Source of the DNA: Gammaproteobacteria bacterium
GTDB lineage: Bacteria; Pseudomonadota; Gammaproteobacteria; S012-40
Length of the DNA: 7,367 nt
Direction of reading: 5' to 3'
Assembly (NCBI GenBank): GCA_029864945.1
Contig: JAOTSL010000155.1
Location: 1 to 7,367, forward strand
Part shown: positions 1 to 4,980 of the stretch, in pieces
How the letters are laid out: each line of letters opens with the position of its first letter
Position numbering within the stretch: position 1 is the first letter of the stretch
Translations under genes and position numbers: made by a program
The notes under the pieces: model-generated
The model's input: only the letters and a program-made list of their open reading frames with translations
What the model was told of the DNA's origin: nothing
Databases searched by the model: none

Positions 1-1
1 A

Positions 2-883
2 AGGGGGGAGGCGGTGGCAACTAAAAACGCAAAGCTTCTCAACCAGGGAATAAAAAGCCTGCCAGTAAAGCTGGATCGAGCCACCTGGCTCAACTATATA
101 CGTTGTCATGATGACATTGGGCTCGGTTTTGATGATACTGATGTTCAGTTGGCAGGTTATGATTTTACTACTCACCGCAAATTTCTAATTGACTATTATA
201 CCGGGAGCTTCGATAACTCTCATGCTAGAGGTTTAACTTTTGGGCACAACAAAAAAACCGGCGATGCAAGGATTTCCGGTTCATTGGCATCTCTTGCTGG
301 CCTGCAATACGCGTTGGAAGAGAGTGACCCTAAAGCAACAGCAGATGCAGTTGAAACTATTTTATTACTCCACAGTATGATTATGTCATTTGGTGGCATG
401 CCGTTAATTTATTATGGTGATGAGCTTGGTAAATTAAATGATGTTTCATACCAGGATGATCCCCATAAGGTAGGTGATTCACGCTGGGTGCACCGCCCAA
501 TTATTGACTGGAAAAAAGCAGAGAATAGAAACATTCCCGGAACAGTAGAATATAAAATTTTTAGCGCACTTAAAAGAATGATTTCGGTACGTAAGGAAAT
601 TGAAGTGTTTGCAGACTTCAATAATCGTGAACTGATCGAGGTGCACAACCCTCATCTATTTGTATTCGGTCGTTATAATCTATTAAAGCAATCCGAAAGA
701 GTATTGGTTGTTGCAAACTTTGATGGTAAGCCCCAACATCTTAATCTTAATGATGTAGGGGATTGGGCGGGTAATCAACATAGCCAGCTAGTTGACCTTT
801 ATTCAGGTCGCTCACCTGATGTTTTTAAAGAGTCACTGGTTGTACCTGGTTTTGGTTTTTACTGGCTGTGTGAAAAGGGGTGA
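2..883 (+). CDS. GH13 amylosucrase/sucrase-like enzyme, 5'-truncated by the window edge
   Basis: This is the C-terminal part of a glycoside hydrolase family 13 enzyme that most resembles amylosucrase or sucrose hydrolase (GH13_4), which act on sucrose to give fructose plus glucan or glucose. The reading frame is open to the left edge. The GTG at 14 is an internal codon, because the residues before and after it (EAVATKN) align with the middle of amylosucrases, so the real start and the catalytic nucleophile and acid/base lie outside the window. Counting from that GTG, RCHDDIG at 30-36 contains the transition-state-stabilising Asp (D33) after H32. HRKF (about 55), ARG..FGHN (about 71-79), TGDARISG (about 83-90), a GGMPLIYYGDELG motif (about 127-139) and SRWVHRP (about 155-161) follow. 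The last 80 or so residues form the beta-sandwich C domain, ending at TGA. The helix after ISGSLASL is longer than in the Neisseria enzyme, as in Deinococcus-type amylosucrases as I recall them. Confidence is high for GH13 and moderate for sucrose as substrate. The gene is convergent with the GT4 gene, with a 53-base gap. Confidence 0.88.
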   Translation, partial: RGEAVATKNAKLLNQGIKSLPVKLDRATWLNYIRCHDDIGLGFDDTDVQLAGYDFTTHRKFLIDYYTGSFDNSHARGLTFGHNKKTGDARISGSLASLAGLQYALEESDPKATADAVETILLLHSMIMSFGGMPLIYYGDELGKLNDVSYQDDPHKVGDSRWVHRPIIDWKKAENRNIPGTVEYKIFSALKRMISVRKEIEVFADFNNRELIEVHNPHLFVFGRYNLLKQSERVLVVANFDGKPQHLNLNDVGDWAGNQHSQLVDLYSGRSPDVFKESLVVPGFGFYWLCEKG

Positions 884-895
884 CAAAATGGAAAG

Positions 896-921
896 CTCTC
901 AATAAAAACTCTCAATAAAAA
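896..921. repeat. Perfect 13-bp tandem direct repeat in the convergent intergenic gap
   Basis: The unit CTCTCAATAAAAA occurs twice with no spacer (896-908 and 909-921), just after the sucrase-like gene and before the 3' end of the convergent GT4 gene. No GC-rich terminator hairpin is visible in this 53-base gap. The nearest candidate is a weak A5-TGC-T5 palindrome at 917-929. The repeat looks like a small slippage duplication and no function is apparent. Confidence 0.7.
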
Positions 922-936
922 TGCTTTTTGATCAAA

Positions 937-2010
937 TTAAACGGTAGAGTTTTTTTTTAATATTGTGTTCTTAAATTGGGGTAATAGTTGGCAATAAATA
1001 TTGAGATAGCTATCAGCTATTTTATTTATAGAGTGAGAATTAACCGTTTCTGTTGCATTAACGGCAAGTGTTTCTGCTAGAGACCTATTTGATTCAAGTT
1101 TCAAGATCGCATCAATAAGTTGTTGAGTATTATTGGGTGAAATTAGTAAACCATTATTTTCATTTTTTACGAAATCAGGGATACCATCAACATTTGATGC
1201 AATGATGGGAACCTGATACTGCATAGCATCAAGCAGGATTGATCCAAACCCTTCTTCTAAAGAGGGGAAGACAAATAAATCGAATAATTTCAGGTAATCG
1301 CCTACATTATCAACAAACCCTGTGAATTCGACGTTTGACAAAGATTCCGCCTCTTTTTTGAGCCATTCTTCATCTTTTCCACCGCCTACTAGTAAAAACT
1401 GCATATTGGGATGAGAGTGTTCCAGCTTTTTCGCTGCTTCAATTATGTTTCGCTGTCCCTTGTGGTGATTAACCAGCGCACCAATATGGCCGACGATGAA
1501 TTTATCGTGATGCTTTTTCTTTAAAACCTCAACATTATGTGCGTCAAAATCTAGGTCACTGCACATGGATGGAATGATATCGATATTCAGTTTTGGTTGA
1601 TAATCAAGCAAGTTATTTTTAATGGCTTGAGATAAAGCCACAATCCTACTGGCGTATTTGTACACGAACAGGGTTGGAATAAAGTTTTTAGGCAGGTTAG
1701 GTATTCTACGCGTAATTAAATATGGTTTTTTGGTTAATAAATGACTATAGAAAGCAAAATGAGACGCACGACCTTCATGGGCATGTACTAGATCAAATTG
1801 TCTGGTCTTAAGGATGTTAAGTAAAAAGGGCTTATCTAACGCGATAATGGTTAAATTTTCTAAGGTAGCCGCTTTATCAGCCAGCATATGATGCTTACGA
1901 CAAATCAATGTTTGATGTATGTTTTTTTTACTTAGGCCTTTTATTAAGAGCAAAGTCTGACGCTCTCCGCCGCGAAAGCCCCGGGCTAAATTAATATGAC
2001 AAATATGCAT
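937..2010 (-). CDS. GT4-family glycosyltransferase (GT-B fold)
   Basis: This predicted cytoplasmic GT-B glycosyltransferase of 357 residues probably transfers a sugar from a nucleotide-sugar donor onto a surface glycan (capsule, exopolysaccharide or lipopolysaccharide); the acceptor cannot be read from the sequence. The N-terminal acceptor domain begins MHICHINLARGFRGGERQ, with the family's GGE..Q loop at 14-18 and a DLVHAHEGRAS segment at 73-83. The C-terminal donor domain starts near 171 with FIVGHIGALVNHHKGQ, whose HKG (183-185) lies at the donor-phosphate position. It continues with FLLVGGG (205-211), FTGFVDNV (229-236) and the nucleotide-sugar site EEGFGSILLDAM (252-263). The usual EX7E pair reads E253...D261, an Asp in second place. 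There is no signal peptide or transmembrane helix. The start is the ATG at 2010; no good Shine-Dalgarno lies upstream, but the VNLARG-type N terminus is the family's normal beginning. It is convergent with the sucrase-like gene and divergent from the START-domain gene. A nine-T run at 950-958 encodes lysines just before the end. Confidence 0.88.
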   Translation of the reverse strand: MHICHINLARGFRGGERQTLLLIKGLSKKNIHQTLICRKHHMLADKAATLENLTIIALDKPFLLNILKTRQFDLVHAHEGRASHFAFYSHLLTKKPYLITRRIPNLPKNFIPTLFVYKYASRIVALSQAIKNNLLDYQPKLNIDIIPSMCSDLDFDAHNVEVLKKKHHDKFIVGHIGALVNHHKGQRNIIEAAKKLEHSHPNMQFLLVGGGKDEEWLKKEAESLSNVEFTGFVDNVGDYLKLFDLFVFPSLEEGFGSILLDAMQYQVPIIASNVDGIPDFVKNENNGLLISPNNTQQLIDAILKLESNRSLAETLAVNATETVNSHSINKIADSYLNIYCQLLPQFKNTILKKNSTV

Positions 2011-2054
2011 TAAATATTGGCAACAAATAAATTCATTTTTTAACGTTAGGCTAA

Positions 2055-2087
2055 TTTAAACTAAAATAGTATATATTTTAACTAAAA
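2055..2087. repeat. Near-identical 12-bp direct repeats 21 bp apart in the divergent promoter region
   Basis: TTTAAACTAAAA at 2055-2066 and TTTTAACTAAAA at 2076-2087 match at 11 of 12 positions. Their starts are 21 bp apart, about two helical turns, so both copies face the same side of DNA. Between them lies an AT-rich inverted repeat, AAAATA/TATTTT (2063-2079). On the - strand this contains TATACT (2073-2068), a possible -10 box for the GT4 gene with no convincing -35. The arrangement is compatible with a regulator site overlapping the GT4 promoter. This is inference only, since AT-rich DNA produces such matches by chance. Confidence 0.35.
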
Positions 2088-2178
2088 CACATACTATTGA
2101 TTAAAACCAGTGCGTTCTACTTTCTACTTATAAGATGTGAGATTAAATACCAAGCGAAAAGAGAAAGCTAATAAATAT

Positions 2179-2219
2179 CAACTATCACTATCAATAGCTG
2201 ATAAGCTGTTCAATAGTTG
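2179..2219. promoter_or_regulatory. Cluster of TCAATAG motifs upstream of the START-domain gene; candidate operator
   Basis: TCAATAGCTG at 2191-2200 and TCAATAGTTG at 2210-2219 are direct repeats matching at 9 of 10 positions, 19 bp apart. CAACTAT at 2179-2185 is the exact reverse complement of ATAGTTG at 2213-2219. A further copy in reverse orientation, CTATTGA, lies at 2094-2100. The last direct copy overlaps the proposed -35 box of the START-domain gene (2217-2222), a position typical for a repressor or a class II activator. No regulator gene is present to pair with it, and the assignment is a pattern inference. Confidence 0.35.
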
Positions 2220-2246
2220 GCGAGTCAAAGCCGTACATTATATACA
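2217..2246 (+). promoter_or_regulatory. Candidate sigma70 promoter for the START-domain gene
   Basis: A -35-like TTGGCG at 2217-2222 (4 of 6 to consensus) is followed by TATATA at 2239-2244 (16-bp spacer) or TATACA at 2241-2246 (18-bp spacer), each 4 of 6 to consensus. Transcription from here would begin near 2252, leaving a leader of about 28 bases before the ATG at 2280. If correct, it rules out the TTG at 2217 as a start codon, because that codon would be the -35 box itself. Confidence 0.4.
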
Positions 2247-2279
2247 AATATCACAGACATAAAACATGTTTCTCTACTT

Positions 2280-2966
2280 ATGCATAAATGCTATCTGATT
2301 CTAATTTTATCTTTACTAATCGCGTACAGTGCTTCAGCTGATAGTAGCCCATGGGAGTTGGAGATAGAAGATAAAGATGTAGATATTGCGATTTATTATC
2401 GGAAGCATAATTCAGGTAATATAGAATTTAGAGGCATTGCTAAAGTTAGAGCATCTTTGAACAGCCTAGTTTCTCTTTTAAGCGATGTGGACTCCATGCC
2501 TGATTGGGTTTATAACATTGAGCAGGCGAAAGTGTTAAAAAAAGTGAGTGATGTCGAAGCTTATACCTATGTTGTTAACACGACTCATTTTCCATTTTCA
2601 AAACGTGATTCCATTGTCCATACAATAATTAGCCAGGACTCCTCAACACTCAGTGTCACAATAAATGGTCAAAGTGTGCCCGATTATATTCCTGAATCCC
2701 CTGATTACGTTCGCCTGACTCTGGTAAAGTCATTTTGGCAGTTTAAGCCACTGGAAAACGGAATGGTTGAAGTTATATTTCAAGGTATGGGTGAACCCGG
2801 CGGAAGTATAGTGGCTGATATATCTCATTCAAAGGTGTTTCATTGGATAAGTAAAAAACTCTTATGGGAGCTACCAATGATTAGTTTGAAAAATATGAAG
2901 CAGGAAATCAGGAAAAGTAAATACCATAATAAAAAATATGACTTTATTCGAGAGCCTGTTAAATAG
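2280..2966 (+). CDS. Exported START/SRPBCC-fold lipid-binding-like protein
   Basis: This is a 228-residue protein with a Sec-type signal peptide. A short positive start (MHK) and a hydrophobic stretch YLILILSLLIAYS lead to an ASA cleavage site after about residue 20, giving a periplasmic mature protein beginning DSSPWELE. The mature part resembles the START branch of the SRPBCC superfamily, whose helix-grip cavity binds lipids or other hydrophobic ligands. Visible hallmarks are W(24)-x-L-E near the start of the fold, a FRGIAKVRASLNSLVSLLSD segment (about 51-70), the MPDWV motif (about 73-77), FPFSKRDSIV (about 105-114) and a C-terminal amphipathic helix (about 180-210). A basic tail follows. 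The in-frame TTG at 2217 was not used because it would put 21 polar residues ahead of the signal peptide and falls in the likely promoter. There is no clear Shine-Dalgarno before the ATG. The gene is convergent with wzi (27-base gap) and divergent from the GT4 gene. The ligand is unknown; fold assignment is confident, role is not. Confidence 0.75.
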   Translation: MHKCYLILILSLLIAYSASADSSPWELEIEDKDVDIAIYYRKHNSGNIEFRGIAKVRASLNSLVSLLSDVDSMPDWVYNIEQAKVLKKVSDVEAYTYVVNTTHFPFSKRDSIVHTIISQDSSTLSVTINGQSVPDYIPESPDYVRLTLVKSFWQFKPLENGMVEVIFQGMGEPGGSIVADISHSKVFHWISKKLLWELPMISLKNMKQEIRKSKYHNKKYDFIREPVK

Positions 2967-2993
2967 GAGTTCATACTTTTTATTGAGGATGTT

Positions 2994-4490
2994 TTATTGT
3001 AAGAAATAGGTTGCCTTAACTACACCTTGAATCTCTTCATCTGACTGATCTACAAAATTATAGACCACTTCAGAATCATCAGTATCAGTTCTATCGCTTG
3101 TTATATAGTTGACGTTAAATCCTAATTGCAATTGCCTTGAATGAAAATAGTTTGCACCCGCACCGTATTGAATAGAGTGTTGTTGCTTGACTAGGTTTAA
3201 TCCGCGGACTAGGTATCCCGCCTGGACTAGCCCATGTATTTTAGGGGTGAACTCGTAATAGAGTTCTGAAAGATATGCCTTTGCATCACGGCCAATAAAA
3301 TGGCCAATAATATAACCGTTATCGGTTAAACCATCCCTACCAAAACTACTATGTGCATAAATAGAATTGGTTGTTTTGACATATTCAATGTGCAAATCCA
3401 GTTTGCCGGTTGTCAGGTAAATACCGTGAAGAAAGGACGTGCCTAACAGTTTAAATAATACGCCGTCTGCTTTGTCTTCCTCTTGCCAAATAGCTTTGAC
3501 GTCATTCCACATCCGTTCAGTGTAAATTTTAGCGCCTTTAAATGGACTGTATTTATCGAGACTAGGAATATAGAACGAGAGATCCATCGCGGCTAGTTGA
3601 TCTGTATTTATGGTTGTTTTTGCATTTTCATCTGCAGCGGTTATCAGTTTTACAATATCTCCTATACCGCCGACGGTATCGTTATTTGTGCCACCAAAAT
3701 AACTAGTGCGGGTTAAACTTCCTTCAAAATATTTGTTTGGTTTGATGGTGAGTCTAAAACCTAGCAAATTAGGGTCTTGATTAACTCGCTTTTTATCATC
3801 GTAAGCTATATGCCATAAATATAAACGAAGGTAACCCAGGTAGGGTAATTTATACGGATCTTCGATTTTAAGCATGGTGATATTTTCAGGCTCTACATTA
3901 TTGCTCAGCAATAGATTGCTAAAATGTCCCGGGCCTAAAACCAGAGACTCTTTTGCGTAGCTCAGGGTGTAGCGATTAAATCCGGTTTTTAGGCGAAATT
4001 TATACAAGCTTAACTGGTTTGTTGTTTTGTCAATATCCACTCTGGTTTCATGAGAGGCAACAAAATATTTATTGAGATAAAAATTACCATAAGCGCTAAA
4101 AGCTGTTAGTTGTTGGCCATCAAATCTTTCACCGAAATTGGAATATACCTTGGCATTTTCCTTTGATGAACGGGTGTTGTGGATGCTTAGTTCTTTAGCG
4201 GGATTAAATAGTATGCCGTCACTGTTTATTTCGCCCTGTCTATTTTGTGAAGAAGGACTAAGTAATGAGATCTCTCGAAAAGAAATGGGTTTAACATTGT
4301 CAGAAAAACGATGAACTGGATCTGTTACCATTTGTCGAGTTATTAGACGATATGCGTATTGATGTGAAACTGATAGCTCGTCAGTAGCGTATCTTGCCTC
4401 GGCAGATACAGTAGGCAACATCAACAACCAAATTTGAACTAAACTTAGAAAAATGAAAATTCTTTTTGTACTGCAGATATTTGCTGCCAT
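2994..4490 (-). CDS. wzi: Wzi-family outer-membrane capsule assembly protein
   Basis: This 498-residue protein resembles the capsule assembly Wzi family, outer-membrane beta-barrels that bind nascent group 1-type capsule and hold it on the cell surface. A signal peptide is clear: basic residues K9 and R10, a hydrophobic core FIFLSLVQIWLLMLP, and cleavage after VSA (A30). The family signature LGPGHFSNLLLSNN sits at 185-198, and the second conserved segment GYIIGHFIGRDAKAYL is at 392-407. Alternating polar/hydrophobic strands run from about 125 to the end, as expected for a barrel. The length is close to that of E. coli Wzi (about 480). The protein ends TYFLQ, so the last residue is not the Phe or Trp usual in outer-membrane proteins. 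The ATG start has an AGG six bases upstream, within a duplicated 10-base leader element. No wza, wzb, wzc or other export gene is in the window, so which polymer it anchors is unknown. It is convergent with the START-domain gene. Confidence 0.85.
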   Translation of the reverse strand: MAANICSTKRIFIFLSLVQIWLLMLPTVSAEARYATDELSVSHQYAYRLITRQMVTDPVHRFSDNVKPISFREISLLSPSSQNRQGEINSDGILFNPAKELSIHNTRSSKENAKVYSNFGERFDGQQLTAFSAYGNFYLNKYFVASHETRVDIDKTTNQLSLYKFRLKTGFNRYTLSYAKESLVLGPGHFSNLLLSNNVEPENITMLKIEDPYKLPYLGYLRLYLWHIAYDDKKRVNQDPNLLGFRLTIKPNKYFEGSLTRTSYFGGTNNDTVGGIGDIVKLITAADENAKTTINTDQLAAMDLSFYIPSLDKYSPFKGAKIYTERMWNDVKAIWQEEDKADGVLFKLLGTSFLHGIYLTTGKLDLHIEYVKTTNSIYAHSSFGRDGLTDNGYIIGHFIGRDAKAYLSELYYEFTPKIHGLVQAGYLVRGLNLVKQQHSIQYGAGANYFHSRQLQLGFNVNYITSDRTDTDDSEVVYNFVDQSDEEIQGVVKATYFLQ

Positions 4491-4491
4491 T

Positions 4492-4512
4492 TATTACCTA
4501 ACTATTACCTAA
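4492..4512 (-). repeat. Duplicated 10-base leader element carrying the wzi ribosome binding site
   Basis: On the wzi strand the sequence TTAGGTAATA occurs twice, separated by one G, and the second copy ends two bases before the ATG. The copy next to the start codon supplies an AGG six bases from ATG, a modest Shine-Dalgarno. The other copy places a second AGG 11 bases further out. This looks like a small tandem duplication of the ribosome binding site. A change in copy number could alter wzi translation, but that is speculation. Confidence 0.5.
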
Positions 4513-4553
4513 TGATTACGAAAGTGTATTTTTTAGAATAAGGCTCTTACATC

Positions 4554-4572
4554 AACGCAGTGTATCAGCGTT
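4554..4572. promoter_or_regulatory. Interrupted inverted repeat 64 bp upstream of wzi; possible operator
   Basis: AACGC at 4554-4558 is the reverse complement of GCGTT at 4568-4572, giving a 19-bp element centred on 4563, with an extra G-C pair at 4560/4566. The size and arm spacing fit a dimeric helix-turn-helix regulator site. It lies upstream of wzi on one side and of the candidate small transcript on the other. No convincing wzi -35/-10 pair could be placed nearby. Chance occurrence of a 5-bp-arm repeat is quite possible. Confidence 0.25.
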
Positions 4573-4716
4573 AGGAAAAAGTAACGGGACTATAGACTAT
4601 GGTGCTTTAAATGTAAATTTGCGTTACTGGTTTATTCCTTGGTTAATGTGTGTTTTTATTTGTGCAATCGATAAATCAATTGGAATTTATAAGGTGTTTT
4701 TTACCCCTATTTTAAT

Positions 4717-4743
4717 ACGCCCCCTTCAGGGGGTGTTTACTTT
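4717..4743 (+). terminator. Intrinsic terminator-like hairpin with no upstream + strand gene
   Basis: ACGCCCCC at 4717-4724 pairs with GGGGGTGT at 4729-4736 around a TTCA loop: eight pairs, five of them consecutive C-G and one G-T wobble. The + strand tail is GTTTACTTT, a moderate U-rich tract; the - strand tail lacks a U-run, so the element points rightward. The only genes nearby are divergent from this point: wzi runs away to the left and pdxJ starts 240 bases downstream. It may therefore end a small RNA transcribed from about 4600, or be a relic of a lost gene. Confidence 0.55.
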
Positions 4744-4775
4744 GAGCAATTTAATTGCACTTCAATACCAAATAA

Positions 4776-4801
4776 GGGGACGATATCCCCCCCCCCTTTT
4801 T
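4776..4801 (+). repeat. Short hairpin running into a C10-T5 homopolymer tract
   Basis: GGGGA (4776-4780) can pair with TCCCC (4786-4790) around the loop CGATA. The C run continues to 4796, ten C in all from 4787, and is followed by five T (4797-4801). The four G can pair with several registers of the ten C, so the hairpin can slide. The stem plus T tract resembles a weak terminator. A C10 tract is unusual in an AT-rich intergenic region and is prone to length change and to sequencing error. It lies about 130 bases before the pdxJ -10 box, so it is not a spacer-type promoter switch. Confidence 0.45.
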
Positions 4802-4804
4802 ACG

Positions 4805-4835
4805 ATTGAAAAACAAATGACTTGTTTTTTTCAAT
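4805..4835. repeat. A/T-rich hairpin upstream of pdxJ
   Basis: ATTGAAAAACAA at 4805-4816 pairs with TTGTTTTTTTCAAT at 4822-4835 around the loop ATGAC, with two T bulged out of the right arm. This gives 12 pairs, nearly all A-T. It follows directly on the C10-T5 tract. The long A/T stem could form in RNA or act as a bent DNA element; its function is unknown. Confidence 0.5.
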
Positions 4836-4924
4836 TTAGCTTGTTTTTCTAACATGGCGATTTTCCCCACTAAGTATCAACCCCGTTTACCTGCTAATTT
4901 TTAGCCTGATAAAAACCAAAATCA

Positions 4925-4933
4925 TGCTATTAT
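4925..4933 (+). promoter_or_regulatory. Extended -10 promoter for the pdxJ operon
   Basis: TGCTATTAT contains a TGn extension followed by TATTAT (5 of 6 to the -10 consensus). The hexamer 17 bp upstream (CCTGAT) is a poor -35, as is usual for extended -10 promoters. Transcription would begin near 4940, leaving a leader of about 40 bases before the pdxJ ATG at 4981. The box overlaps the alternative ATG at 4924, which argues against that longer start. Confidence 0.55.
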
Positions 4934-4980
4934 CCTTTGCCATATTATCCATCCATTGTTTAAATTTCAGGCAGAATATT

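Larger units (their letters stand above)
4491..4980. other. 490-base gene-free region between wzi and pdxJ
   Basis: No convincing protein-coding gene lies here. An open frame at 4619-4852 begins with TTG, gives a protein without recognisable domain, and runs straight through a terminator-like hairpin and a ten-C run. The region holds, from left to right: the duplicated wzi leader (4492-4512), an inverted repeat (4554-4572), a GC-rich terminator-like hairpin (4717-4736), a small palindrome GCAAT-TTA-ATTGC (4746-4758), a GGGGA/TCCCC hairpin running into C10 and T5 (4776-4801), an A/T hairpin (4805-4835), and the pdxJ promoter (4925-4933). In many gammaproteobacteria recO lies directly before pdxJ; here it does not, so this may be a rearrangement junction. 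Confidence 0.8.

Noticed and set aside
14..16. GTG as the true start of the sucrase-like gene
   Set aside because: The frame is open to the left edge, and residues on both sides align with the middle of amylosucrases, so this is an internal codon of a gene cut by the window.
412..648. Open frame on the - strand inside the sucrase-like gene
   Set aside because: It is antisense to conserved GH13 motifs and has a low-complexity, unrecognisable product.
917..929. A5-TGC-T5 palindrome as a terminator between the convergent genes
   Set aside because: Five A-T pairs with a three-base loop are too weak for an intrinsic terminator.
950..958. Nine-T run near the 3' end of the GT4 gene as a phase-variation switch
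   Set aside because: It encodes lysines only four residues before the end, so slippage would alter only the extreme C terminus.
2217..2279. Longer N terminus for the START-domain protein from TTG at 2217
   Set aside because: It would place 21 polar residues before an obvious signal peptide, and the TTG coincides with a likely -35 box.
4619..4852. 77-residue open frame on the + strand between wzi and pdxJ
   Set aside because: It starts with TTG without a clear ribosome binding site, has no recognisable domain, and reads through a GC-rich terminator-like hairpin and a C10 tract.
4924..4980. Longer N terminus for PdxJ from ATG at 4924
   Set aside because: It overlaps the extended -10 promoter, and the 19 added residues are hydrophobic and absent from the family.
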